Origin: Pyrinomonadaceae bacterium
GTDB taxonomy: Bacteria > Acidobacteriota > Blastocatellia > Pyrinomonadales > Pyrinomonadaceae
Direction: 5' to 3'
NCBI GenBank assembly: GCA_025054715.1
Contig: JANWYH010000008.1
Span: 1-64,000, forward strand
DNA: 64,000 nt
In this document: in pieces, positions 46,384 through 55,266 of the stretch
How the letters are laid out: the number at the start of each line of letters is the position of its first letter
How positions within the stretch are numbered: the stretch's first letter is position 1
Made by a program: the position numbers and the translations under genes
Notes under the pieces: generated by a model
Database searches by the model: none
Seen by the model: the letters and a program-made list of their open reading frames with translations, nothing else
Told to the model about the DNA's origin: nothing

Positions 46384-49191
46384 TTACTTAGAAGCTGTCT
46401 TTTCATCAACTTTCAGCGGGTTTCCTTCGGTGTCTAGATAGCTAATTTTTTCACCCCAACCTTGTATTTTTTTAAGTTCTGGCTCAATGACTTTTCTATC
46501 TCCAACTATCAGAATAGCCATTTTATCGGGTTGAATGTATTTCTTTGCTACTCTGTTGATGTCTTCGATTGTAACAGCTTTTACCTTTTGCAAGAATTCA
46601 TTGAAGTAATTGTCAGGCAAGTTATAGATTGCTAATGTAGCAAGTTGATTTGCTATTTGACCAACAGTTTCAAATCCTTGTGGGTAACGGCGTATGATGC
46701 TTTGTTTGTTGTATTCAAGTTCCTGCGATGTTACGGGGCGCTCACCTAATATGCCGTTTATTTCCTTAAGAAACTCAACGACGGCTCCCTTCGTAACAGC
46801 GGTTTGAACAGCAGCAGATGCTTCAAAGGGTCCAGCACCACGACGAAAGCTCCAGCTGGTTCTCGCTCCATATGTGTAACCTTTGTCTTCTCTTAAGTTC
46901 AAGTTAACTCTTGAGGTAAACTGCCCGCCAAGAATTGAGTTCATCACAACCAGTGGTATGTAGTCAGGGTTACTGCGTGAAACACCTACATGTCCTATTG
47001 AAATAACAGATTGAGCGGCGCCGGGTCTATCAACAATATATATGCCAGGATTTTTCAGCTCTACGTCTGGTGGAGTCAAAGTCCTCGGGATTTCAGCTGC
47101 TTTCCACCCAGCGAAAGCTTTTTCTAGTTTTGGAACAATCTCTTTTAGACTAGTGTCGCCGACTACTATCAAAACGGCATTATTCGGACGATAGTAAGTT
47201 TCGTAAAACTTTTGTATTTCTTCTCTAGTTATGGCTTTAATCGTCGTTTCATCGCCATTGATAGGTTTACCGTAAGGATGGTTTTTTCCGTAGAGCAAGA
47301 CGCTATAGACTATGTTAGAGATCTGATTTGGATCATCTTTACGCTGTAAGAAACTCACTAGCATTCTGCGCTTTACTGTTTCAAGTTCTTCTTGAGGAAA
47401 TGATGGATTGATCAGTACATCGGAGAATATCTCTAGCGCCTTATCGAGGTTTTTCTTAAGTGTAAGCATGGATAGATTCGATGAATCCCATCCGGCACTT
47501 GTTACGAGATTTGTTCCTAAAGACTGCAACTGATTTGCAATCTCAACTGCGGAGCGGGTTTTAGTGCCGTTGTCAATAAGATCGCTTGTTAGAACAGCCA
47601 ATCCCGCGCGATCGATTGGGTCTAAGTCAGCGCCGGCTCGGAAAACCATGTTCATTGAAACGATAGGTAACTCGGAATGTTTTACAAACCAGACTTCGAG
47701 ACCATTTGAAAGTTTCTGCTTTTCGATTTTAGGTAGTGAAAATTTCGGGTCAGGACCTGGTTTTGGAAGGTTTGCCGAAAAGTCCTTTTTATTTTCTTTT
47801 TTACTTGTTGAAGTAGAAGTGGGTTTATTTTCTTCTTGATCGGCTTCTGGTGCTTTCTTCTTTCCTGGAACGATGCTCATTACCAGACGGTTTTGGATCA
47901 GGTATTTATTGGCTACGCGAGAGATGTCCTCTGGAGTTACTTTTAAGTATTCTTCTAACTCTTCTTGAAATCTGTCAGGCTTACCGTAGAACACGGCGTT
48001 TTCGTTCATTGCATCAGCTTTTGCGAGAACAGTTTGAAGTCCTAAAATTATTCTAGCCTCGATCTGGTTAAGAGCACGTTCAAGCTCTTCGCGTGTAGGT
48101 GGTTCTTTCTTGATTTTTTCAATTTCTTCGTTAATTTCTTTTTCTATTTCTTCAAGCTGTTTTCCAGGTCTTGCGGTTGAAACTATTTGGAAAAGACCTG
48201 CGATTTCTCTTGAAATGTGGGAAGCAAAGACGTCTTGAGATACTTGCTTATCAAAAACTAGTTTTGATTGAAGGCGTGAACCTCTTCCTGAGGAAAGAAT
48301 TGTAGCTAAAATGTCAAGTGCTGGTGAGTCTTTATCAGCTTGAGGAACTGTATGCCAAACCATATAGATTCTGGGAAGGCGAACGGCATCCTCAAAACTT
48401 TTACGGATTTCTGCTTCTAGTTTGGGTTGTGGTGGATTAGGACGAACGATGTCATTACCCCTTGGAATTGGACCGAAGTACTTTTCAACCCATTTTTTTG
48501 CTTGTTTAGGATCAAAGTCTCCTGCAATGACTAACGAAGCATTGTTCGGAACATAATAAGTTCGAAAGAAATTCTTTACATCTTCCATTGAAGCTTCTGT
48601 TAAATCTTTCAGCGAGCCTATAGTAGTCCAGCTGTAAGGATGGTTTTTGGGATACATTAGCTCTGAGATTTTTTCAAAGGCTGTTCCGTAAGGTTGGTTA
48701 TCATAGCGTTGGCGGCGTTCGTTTTTGACTACGTCGCGTTGATTATCGAGCTTTTCTTGGGTCATGGCTTCAAGTAACCCACCCATGCGATCGGCTTCCA
48801 TAAAGAGAGCTAACTCTAGGAAATTTGAGGGTAAGACTTGAAAGTAGTTGGTTCGATCAGCATTTGTTGTTCCATTTATCGTTGCGCCAGCTTCTTGCAA
48901 TGGTTTGAAATAGTCGTCATCATAATTTTTTGAACCTTGAAACATCAAGTGCTCGAAAAGATGAGCAAATCCTGTTCTTCCTGGCACTTCGTTTTTTGAG
49001 CCGACGTGATACCAGACGTTTACAGCTACTATCGGCACAGAGCGATCAACATGCATTATCACTCGCAGGCCATTGTCTAGCCGATATTCTTCATATTTTA
49101 TCGGAGGTAGGTAAGATGCTTTTTTTTGGCCGAAGATCATAGGCGATATGAACAATGAAAAAGCGAACAATACGACAAGTTTTGCCTTCAT
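46384..49191 (-). CDS. Secreted M16 family zinc peptidase, two-domain (pitrilysin type)
   Basis: From ATG 49191, preceded by AAGGAG, the protein has 935 residues. It has a signal peptide (KLVVLFAFSLFISPMIFG), a first M16 domain with the inverted zinc motif HLFEH at residues 77-81 and KNERRQRYDNQPYG with the third ligand Glu, and a second M16 domain lacking the zinc motif. A charged linker (about 455-490, Ser/Thr/Lys-rich) joins the halves. It likely degrades peptides in the periplasm. It lies downstream of the sigma/anti-sigma pair. Confidence 0.93.
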   Translation of the reverse strand: MKAKLVVLFAFSLFISPMIFGQKKASYLPPIKYEEYRLDNGLRVIMHVDRSVPIVAVNVWYHVGSKNEVPGRTGFAHLFEHLMFQGSKNYDDDYFKPLQEAGATINGTTNADRTNYFQVLPSNFLELALFMEADRMGGLLEAMTQEKLDNQRDVVKNERRQRYDNQPYGTAFEKISELMYPKNHPYSWTTIGSLKDLTEASMEDVKNFFRTYYVPNNASLVIAGDFDPKQAKKWVEKYFGPIPRGNDIVRPNPPQPKLEAEIRKSFEDAVRLPRIYMVWHTVPQADKDSPALDILATILSSGRGSRLQSKLVFDKQVSQDVFASHISREIAGLFQIVSTARPGKQLEEIEKEINEEIEKIKKEPPTREELERALNQIEARIILGLQTVLAKADAMNENAVFYGKPDRFQEELEEYLKVTPEDISRVANKYLIQNRLVMSIVPGKKKAPEADQEENKPTSTSTSKKENKKDFSANLPKPGPDPKFSLPKIEKQKLSNGLEVWFVKHSELPIVSMNMVFRAGADLDPIDRAGLAVLTSDLIDNGTKTRSAVEIANQLQSLGTNLVTSAGWDSSNLSMLTLKKNLDKALEIFSDVLINPSFPQEELETVKRRMLVSFLQRKDDPNQISNIVYSVLLYGKNHPYGKPINGDETTIKAITREEIQKFYETYYRPNNAVLIVVGDTSLKEIVPKLEKAFAGWKAAEIPRTLTPPDVELKNPGIYIVDRPGAAQSVISIGHVGVSRSNPDYIPLVVMNSILGGQFTSRVNLNLREDKGYTYGARTSWSFRRGAGPFEASAAVQTAVTKGAVVEFLKEINGILGERPVTSQELEYNKQSIIRRYPQGFETVGQIANQLATLAIYNLPDNYFNEFLQKVKAVTIEDINRVAKKYIQPDKMAILIVGDRKVIEPELKKIQGWGEKISYLDTEGNPLKVDEKTASK

Positions 49192-49246
49192 TTTGGACTC
49201 CTTTTGAGAAAGTATTTTTAGAACTAATAGACGTTTCAAAAATCGG

Positions 49247-50002
49247 CTAGGTTTCAATTTTTGCGATGGCTACAACCTTTTTGAGTTCTGAAACGACAAC
49301 TCCGCCCGGTTTTTCAGCTGTTACTACGAACATTTTAGGTTTTTCAACTTTTAATCTGACGTCTATGGGCAAAATTATTTCTCCTTGAGTGTTTACATTG
49401 AAAAGGCCGGCGTCTATTGGGTATTTTTGACCTTCGTCTACAATCCAAAGCTGATAAGTTTCTTTGTTGGGATCGTTTGTGGGTAGTGAAAAGAAACGGA
49501 CAAAGCCCTTTTGTTCTGCGTTATTCCATGCCAAATCTCCGATTATTTGATCTGGGTTTTTAGGGTCTTTCCATTGCAATTTAATGGTATCGGGCATTGA
49601 GAGAATTTTTTCTCTTTCTAAGAGGTTGTTGCTTTCCTGCTTTAGAAAATGTGTGAAGTAAATGTTAACTGCTAAGCCGATGATTGCCAGACCAGCAAAA
49701 ACCCAACCCAGCCAAGCAAAAATAGGAATTTTCTTTTCAGTGTTAAGTGCTTTAGGGGACTTTTCAAAATGGACTTCGGCTTCTTCGATGATTTTTTCTT
49801 TTAGATGAACAGGTAGAGGCTCTAACTCATTTAAACTGGTTAAATTTATTGCAGCTGCTGCAAGCTCAAAGGATTCTATTTCTTCTGCAAGTTCGGGAAG
49901 GTTTTTCGTAATCTCTTCTAATTCTTTTAGCTCTTCTTCTTCAAGCGAACCTAAAACCTTTCCCGAAATAAGCTCCTTTATTTTTTCGTCTCTTTCTTTC
50001 AC
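49247..50002 (-). CDS. Anti-sigma factor, RskA/anti-sigma-K type
   Basis: This is the membrane anti-sigma partner of the ECF sigma factor encoded just upstream. The 251-residue protein has a cytoplasmic N-terminal helical domain (residues 1-60, ELISGKVLGSLEEEELKELE) without zinc ligands. One membrane segment lies at about 93-115 (IFAWLGWVFAGLAIIGLAV). An extracytoplasmic anti-sigma-K domain follows (about 140-250, with YQLWIVDEGQKYPIDAG and FVVTAEKPGGV). It overlaps the sigma gene by four bases (ATGA). Confidence 0.92.
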   Translation of the reverse strand: MKERDEKIKELISGKVLGSLEEEELKELEEITKNLPELAEEIESFELAAAAINLTSLNELEPLPVHLKEKIIEEAEVHFEKSPKALNTEKKIPIFAWLGWVFAGLAIIGLAVNIYFTHFLKQESNNLLEREKILSMPDTIKLQWKDPKNPDQIIGDLAWNNAEQKGFVRFFSLPTNDPNKETYQLWIVDEGQKYPIDAGLFNVNTQGEIILPIDVRLKVEKPKMFVVTAEKPGGVVVSELKKVVAIAKIET

Positions 50003-50547
50003 GGAGTTTCTCCTTTTGAGCTATTTTTTATTCCGAGAATTTCTCTTATCTTAATCAAGCCGCGGCGTGCGTGTGATTTAACAGTTCCTAGTGGTATTCC
50101 CGTAATAGTTGAGACTTCTTGATGGGAAAATCCCTCACATATAAGAAGCCTTAATATCTGACGTTGCTCAGGCTTTAGTTGGTTGAAAGCTTCAATAACT
50201 TGTTTGACTTCAGCGTCGTGTTGAATCTGTTTATAACTTTGAGATAAACCCAAAGAAGCACTTTCTATTGATTCAATTTGAGGCTTTCGGCTTAATTTTC
50301 TTAATCGGTCAATCAAACGGCGCCTAGCTATCATTACAATAAATGTTGCTTCTGATGATTTGTTTCTATCAAACTTATAAGCGTTCTTCCAAATATCAAT
50401 GAAAATTTCTTGAACGGCGTCTTCTGCCTCTTGTCTATTAGCACACATCTTTTGTGCTAAAGCCCAGACTAGTCCGCCGTATGTCTCAACGCACTCTTCT
50501 ACAGCAGATGCATCTTTTCTAGCGATGCGTTCGAGTATTGAAGCCAC
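49999..50547 (-). CDS. ECF sigma-70 factor (SigK-like)
   Basis: This alternative sigma factor is kept inactive at the membrane by the RskA-like protein encoded next. The 182-residue protein has region 2 (residues about 20-90, AEDAVQEIFIDIWKNAYKFD and FIVMIARRRLIDRLRK) and region 4 (about 118-172, LKPEQRQILRLLICEGFSHQ then EVSTITGIPLGTVKSHARRG). The start is GTG 50547, as no suitable ATG exists. It probably senses an envelope signal and may drive the downstream M16 and cupin genes as well as its own operon. Confidence 0.94.
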   Translation of the reverse strand: MASILERIARKDASAVEECVETYGGLVWALAQKMCANRQEAEDAVQEIFIDIWKNAYKFDRNKSSEATFIVMIARRRLIDRLRKLSRKPQIESIESASLGLSQSYKQIQHDAEVKQVIEAFNQLKPEQRQILRLLICEGFSHQEVSTITGIPLGTVKSHARRGLIKIREILGIKNSSKGETP

Positions 50548-50618
50548 CTTTTACAATATACAGCATATAACCGCCGACTCAAGTTTCAAAAACATGAACA
50601 ATAATTTTTTCGTTTCCG

Positions 50619-51050
50619 TCAGTTTTTTGGTTTCAAGTTTCTTAGATTCTTGAGCGAAGCGATTAGAAAAATAAAAGTAGAGGTTGCTGCTGAAAGCAAA
50701 CAGAATTGACAGAAAGCCTCGATTACAAAAGCTTGTAGGTAAACTAACCAAGCTGAAAAGCCGGCCATCAAGAGAGTTTGAAGAAGCAATAATAGCCAAA
50801 GACGCTCATAGCCGTAAAATATCAAAATAGCTAGAAACAGAGCTAGAGCGTAGGCTATCGCACCGAAAATAGCTATAGGTATGTCGAAAATTGTTGCGTA
50901 TTGACTAGTCAATACTTTTTCGCAGCCTTCTACTATACTGCAAGGAACAGGCTTTGCTGTGTAGTGGTGAATGGTCAGATAGATTGAGTCAATTAGTCCG
51001 ATCAGAGCTAGAATAGAGATCAAAATTTCAGCTCTAAAAACTTTCTTCAT
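50619..51050 (-). CDS. Vitamin K epoxide reductase (VKOR) family protein
   Basis: Bacterial VKOR homologues re-oxidise DsbA-like proteins by passing electrons to quinone, replacing DsbB. The 143-residue membrane protein has four helices. The loop cysteines are C37 and C43 (PCSIVEGCEKVLTSQYATIF) and the active-site pair is C114-C117 (FCQFC). It starts 4 nt after the DsbA-like gene, giving a complete disulfide-forming pair. Confidence 0.93.
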   Translation of the reverse strand: MKKVFRAEILISILALIGLIDSIYLTIHHYTAKPVPCSIVEGCEKVLTSQYATIFDIPIAIFGAIAYALALFLAILIFYGYERLWLLLLLQTLLMAGFSAWLVYLQAFVIEAFCQFCLLSAATSTFIFLIASLKNLRNLKPKN

Positions 51051-51054
51051 CTCC

Positions 51055-51714
51055 TTATTTCTGACCAGCTTTTTGAAGCTCGGCGTCTATTATGGCTTTG
51101 AACCTTTGAAATTCTGTTTCTTCATAACTCAATGGTTTGCCATTTACGAAGAAGGTTGGGGTTGAGTTTACTTTTAGGGCTCTTCCTCTTTCAATATCCT
51201 TTTGAACGCGTTCTCTTGCGGCTATGCCAGACATATCTGCTTTGAATTTCTCAACGTCTAGCCCGAGTCTTTGTGCATAAGTTTCAAAGTCTTTTCTATG
51301 ATCTGCGCTAGTTGACCATGCTTTTTGGTTCGAGAAAATAAGGTTTTGCATGTCCCAGAATTTTCCTTGAAAACCCGCTGCTTCCGCGGCTAGAGCTGCA
51401 TCGAATGCTCTCGAATGAATTGGAAGAGGATAGTTGCGAAACACTATTTTGATTCTGTCCCCGTAAGTTGCATGAAGCTCTTGCACCGTTGGATGAATAA
51501 GAGCACAAGTGGGGCATTGGAAATCGGCGAATTCCTCTATAACAACGCTTGCATTCCTCCCACCTTTAAAATGCTCCGGAGTCGCTCCTAGAGGAGCCTT
51601 TGCGTAAAGTTCTGCATAGTTAGTATTTGAAGACTTTTGACTATTTGAGCTTTGAGAAGACTCGCAGCCAAGACAGACTAAAACAGCTAAAGTAAAAAGA
51701 ATCAGCTTTTTCAT
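51055..51714 (-). CDS. DsbA-family thiol oxidoreductase, lipoprotein
   Basis: The 219-residue protein introduces disulfide bonds into exported proteins. The N-terminus has a lipobox (LVCLGC, Cys17), so it should be membrane-anchored. A Ser-rich linker leads to the thioredoxin-fold domain with active site C67-P-T-C70 (FADFQCPTCALIHP). The cis-proline loop is VNSTPTFFVNG. The adjacent VKOR gene is its likely re-oxidant. The order dsbA-vkor is followed after 71 nt by the sigma factor. Confidence 0.94.
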   Translation of the reverse strand: MKKLILFTLAVLVCLGCESSQSSNSQKSSNTNYAELYAKAPLGATPEHFKGGRNASVVIEEFADFQCPTCALIHPTVQELHATYGDRIKIVFRNYPLPIHSRAFDAALAAEAAGFQGKFWDMQNLIFSNQKAWSTSADHRKDFETYAQRLGLDVEKFKADMSGIAARERVQKDIERGRALKVNSTPTFFVNGKPLSYEETEFQRFKAIIDAELQKAGQK

Positions 51715-51874
51715 AATTGACTCTTTTCGTTTTGAATTCAGGCAATTTCGATTTTATCCATTGTTTTTTGCCTTCGTCAAGCAAATCAGGTCTAAACCTT
51801 AGAAGTCAGTATTGATTTGAATTTTCAGTTTTGTTTTTGCTAAATTAAAATTTTTGCAAAGAGAGAAAGTCAAT

Positions 51875-52900
51875 ATGAAGTTTGAAGAGTTCTTAAATCG
51901 TTTTGAAGAAGAAGAGTGGTTAGATGCGGTTGAGAAACTCCTTCCTGAGATACACGAAGTCGATCGAAATGCTGTTCAGATATGGTTCCGTTTCTTTCCT
52001 TTGAAGCTTTTTCGATATCTTCAAAAGTTTGAAGACAAGGATGCTATCGTTCGAAAGTTTTTGCTACGTGGTAATTTCGAGCTAAAGAATCAGATAGATT
52101 CTTCGCACCGCTTTTTTTACGGGCATCGTTTCTGGAAGCAGGTAAAAGAGGCGACGATAGATGTGGCAGAAAATTTTGATGGCGCAAATAGCATAGAAGA
52201 GCTTGCAAGATCAATAGCAAAAATTGCTGCTCAAAAGGCGGGAATGGGCTCTGATCTCACGCTTGGCATCACGCTTGCTGGATTGATGACTATAGTCCAA
52301 GCCGGTTACCAGGCTTTTAAGGATTCTGAAGGAAAAATTTATTTAAGCGGTGATTTTGCGAAAAAATCACCCGATCAAATTGTAAGACAAAGGGCTAAAG
52401 ATGATTCGCAGGGCATCTTTGGCTTTTTGAGAACTGTGGATAAACAATACTCTGTAATTTTCGACGAATCTAACAAAGATAAAGGAAGATTTAAGGCTTA
52501 TCTTAACGAAGAAATAACCTCTGCAGCAGCTAGGTGCAGCGTGAAAACAGATGAAAGATGCCTCGAAGGACCGATACCAGTAGAATGTAAAAGTGCTGCG
52601 TGTGGAAATTGTTGGGTTGGTATTCTAGGTGGACAAGAAAAATTAACCGAGGTGCAACGGCTTGAAAGGAAAAGGATGAAATTTTTCGGTTATAATCAAC
52701 CCGACGAACCAAAGCCTTTGCTTCGATTAGCGTGTCAAGCAAAAGTACAAGGAAATGTTACCATTGTAATTCCGCCATGGAACGGCATTTTTGGCAAAGA
52801 AGTTTACGGAATCGAAGAAGAAAAGCTCGAAGGTGTAACTACTTCGGCTAGGAGGAATCGTGAGATCATACGTGAAGTTGTCAGGAACAATTTGACATGA
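51875..52900 (+). CDS. Two-part protein: unknown N-terminal domain and C-terminal [2Fe-2S] ferredoxin domain
   Basis: From ATG 51875 the protein has 341 residues. Residues 1-215 are a helical domain I do not recognise (EEFLNRFEEEEWLDAVEKLL, FFPLKLFRYLQKFEDKD, ARSIAKIAAQKAGMGSDLTL). Residues about 215-305 form a ferredoxin-like domain with C238, C243, C246 and C287 (C-x4-C-x2-C ... C), including ECKSAACGNCWVGILGG. C221 and C229 are extra. No signal peptide is present, so it is cytoplasmic. The function could be electron transfer to or sensing by the N-terminal domain. It precedes an EamA transporter by 10 nt. Confidence 0.78.
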   Translation: MKFEEFLNRFEEEEWLDAVEKLLPEIHEVDRNAVQIWFRFFPLKLFRYLQKFEDKDAIVRKFLLRGNFELKNQIDSSHRFFYGHRFWKQVKEATIDVAENFDGANSIEELARSIAKIAAQKAGMGSDLTLGITLAGLMTIVQAGYQAFKDSEGKIYLSGDFAKKSPDQIVRQRAKDDSQGIFGFLRTVDKQYSVIFDESNKDKGRFKAYLNEEITSAAARCSVKTDERCLEGPIPVECKSAACGNCWVGILGGQEKLTEVQRLERKRMKFFGYNQPDEPKPLLRLACQAKVQGNVTIVIPPWNGIFGKEVYGIEEEKLEGVTTSARRNREIIREVVRNNLT

Positions 52901-52910
52901 TCGCTAGAAA

Positions 52911-53789
52911 ATGCTGCTAAATAAAACGAAATTGCCGCCGGTAATCCTAGTCTTGCTGGCGGTTTTATTATGGTCCACTGGCGGAGTTTTTATAAAACTT
53001 ACAACTCTAGATGCCTTTGCGGTAAATGCGGGAAGGTCTTTGTTAGCAGCGATTACCGTCTTTTTACTTACCCATAAAAAGGGTTTGAAATTCGATTACT
53101 TTACATTGTTAGCAGCGCTACTTTACGCTGGGACGCTTTCCTGCTTTGTTTATGCAACTAAAACAACATACGCGGCGAATGCGATTTTCCTCCAATACAC
53201 GGCTCCTGTCTATGTTCTAATTCTTTCGCCTCTAATTTTGAAAGAAAGGTTTCGACCGTCTGATCTTTTAACGATCATTTTTTGCATGTTCGGAATGATG
53301 CTTTTCTTTTTTGAGATGGAGCCTATACAAACAGCTCCCAATGTGTCTTTGGGAAACATATTTGGGCTTCTTTCAGGGTTATTTTTCGGTCTTTATTTTG
53401 TTTTGCTACGACATCCTTTAGCTCTTAAAAATCCTAATCCGGCGGTTTCGGTTTTCTATGGAAATTTGATAGTTGTCTTGGTTATGCTTCCATTTATTTT
53501 TCAAAATCCTCCTAATCCTAGCTCTATTGATTATCTTGCGATCTTTTTCTTGGGGGTTTTCCAGATTGGTTTAGCTTATATTCTTTTTACGAACGGAGTA
53601 GCCAGTGGAGTTCGCCCATTTGATGCAAGTATTCTGGGATTTATCGAGCCTCTATTAAATCCGCTTTGGGTTTTTGTTTTTCTCGGAGAAACTCCTTCTC
53701 CTTGGGCAATTTTAGGTGGAGCAATAATTCTTACTACTGTTGCTTTCCATACCTTAAAACAGAATTTACCTGCTCAAAAGCCTGTTTGA
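52911..53789 (+). CDS. DMT superfamily transporter, EamA type
   Basis: The 292-residue inner-membrane protein has ten hydrophobic segments in two EamA repeats. The first begins ILVLLAVLLWSTGGVFIKL; the second includes IFGLLSGLFFGLYFVLLRH and PFDASILGFIEPLLNPLWVF. Such permeases export metabolites or amino acids; the substrate is unknown. It starts 10 nt after the ferredoxin-domain gene. Its last 56 bases overlap the end of the convergent flippase gene. Confidence 0.9.
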   Translation: MLLNKTKLPPVILVLLAVLLWSTGGVFIKLTTLDAFAVNAGRSLLAAITVFLLTHKKGLKFDYFTLLAALLYAGTLSCFVYATKTTYAANAIFLQYTAPVYVLILSPLILKERFRPSDLLTIIFCMFGMMLFFFEMEPIQTAPNVSLGNIFGLLSGLFFGLYFVLLRHPLALKNPNPAVSVFYGNLIVVLVMLPFIFQNPPNPSSIDYLAIFFLGVFQIGLAYILFTNGVASGVRPFDASILGFIEPLLNPLWVFVFLGETPSPWAILGGAIILTTVAFHTLKQNLPAQKPV

Positions 53790-55266
53790 GAAACTCTTTT
53801 TCTTCATTAAAAATGCCTAACTTTGAACCTGAAATCGTAATGGCAATGCCGAAAATCAGAAGGCAAAGCAATAAGTAGAAAGATCCGGCTAAAAATGGCA
53901 GGAAAATCTTAGAAAAGAAACCGTAGAGAACGCCTTTTGTGTATGTGATGAAAATAAACAGAAAAAAACCAGCGATAAGGCACGAAAAGGCAGTCTTTGC
54001 AACTGGCATCAAAAGTTTTAGGTGTTTTGTGTTGAAACCTAACTTTTTTGCTAAAATCGCCGTAAATAAAAGCTTTTCCAGAATCACAAGAGAAACGGCA
54101 ATCGTAATTACTCCAGTCAGATCAACGTGCCAGATAGCAAAATAAAGCGCAGACACCAAAACTATTAGGCTTAAGATTCTGATTCTTAAGAGCAATCTTC
54201 CTAGCTCCTTGTAAGCTCGGACAATCGGATCAGTAAGAAGTATCTCAAAAGGTAGAAGCGTTATGTTAACAAGAAAAATCGGAATGCTGGCATCAAACTT
54301 TTCTGTGAAAAGTGTCTTTATGAAAATGTCTGCTGTAGTGAAAAGAAAAACATAAATTGGGAAGTAGAAAAGAGAGAGCTTTTGCATGGATCTTACTGTA
54401 ACTCTTATCATCTCCTCTGTATCATCAACAGCTTGAAGCTTACTCATCTTAGGAATCAAAACCGAAGCGACTGATTCTCGCAATATCATTATCAAGGGGA
54501 TTTGAAAGCATCCGTAGGCATATATGGCGAAATCTTCAGCTCCAAAGCGGTAAGAAACAAAATAATTATGTAGATCATTCTGCAGAATCCAAATTAAACC
54601 GATAAAGCCGAGCGGTATGGCGTACTCGAGATGTCTTCTTATGAATGAAAATCTAGGCTTTTCCCACGAAAAACAGAGATTCCTCTTAAGGTAGATAATC
54701 AAAGCCAATATTTGTAGAAAACCTTGAATTATGGCTGCGTAAAGTAGAGACTCTATAGATGAGAAAAGAATCACTGCTAAAATCATCAAAGACGTTTTCG
54801 TAAGTTGAGAAAAGACAATAAAAAGCGTCGCAATTCTAGTTTCTTGGTTTGCTATAGCAAACGTTTCCAAAAGAGTAGAAAATGTCCATAACCAGACCGT
54901 TAAACCGATAAGAGTCGCTAAATCTTTTATTTGGTCGTTTGCAAGGGCTTTGGCTGGAAGATCAGAAAATAAAAAGAAGGATAAAAAAAAGCATCCGCCA
55001 ACTAGGAAATTAAAAAGCAGAATGTTTTGAATAAGCTGATTTTTACTTTCTGGTTCTCGCGGCAAGAAGTATAAAGCGGTCATCGGAAATCCAAACGGCA
55101 GTATTGAAGAAGCATTAGCCACAACTAGAAAAACTTGCCGATAAGTGCCGATTTCTTCGCGTGAAAGATAACGAACAACAAGTAATGGTAAAGCAAAAGC
55201 TAAAAGAAAACTAACAAATTTTGCCAAAAAAAGCCAGATACTTTGTATCTTGAGAGAAACGCTCAT
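53734..55266 (-). CDS. Polysaccharide flippase (Wzx/MATE-like)
   Basis: The 510-residue membrane protein with about 12-14 helices carries lipid-linked sugar units across the inner membrane. It begins WLFLAKFVSFLLAFALPLLV and has the conserved PLLVVRYLSREEIGTYRQVF pattern of the family. ATG 55266 overlaps the stop of the GT2 gene by one base (TGATG), so they are coupled. It is the last gene of the polysaccharide operon and converges with the EamA gene, sharing 56 bp. Confidence 0.88.
   Translation of the reverse strand: MSVSLKIQSIWLFLAKFVSFLLAFALPLLVVRYLSREEIGTYRQVFLVVANASSILPFGFPMTALYFLPREPESKNQLIQNILLFNFLVGGCFFLSFFLFSDLPAKALANDQIKDLATLIGLTVWLWTFSTLLETFAIANQETRIATLFIVFSQLTKTSLMILAVILFSSIESLLYAAIIQGFLQILALIIYLKRNLCFSWEKPRFSFIRRHLEYAIPLGFIGLIWILQNDLHNYFVSYRFGAEDFAIYAYGCFQIPLIMILRESVASVLIPKMSKLQAVDDTEEMIRVTVRSMQKLSLFYFPIYVFLFTTADIFIKTLFTEKFDASIPIFLVNITLLPFEILLTDPIVRAYKELGRLLLRIRILSLIVLVSALYFAIWHVDLTGVITIAVSLVILEKLLFTAILAKKLGFNTKHLKLLMPVAKTAFSCLIAGFFLFIFITYTKGVLYGFFSKIFLPFLAGSFYLLLCLLIFGIAITISGSKLGIFNEEKEFLKQAFEQVNSVLRYGKQQ

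Noticed and set aside
53734-53789. 56-bp convergent overlap of the transporter and flippase genes as a frameshift
   Set aside because: Both proteins have normal length and plausible ends, so a simple overlap is enough.
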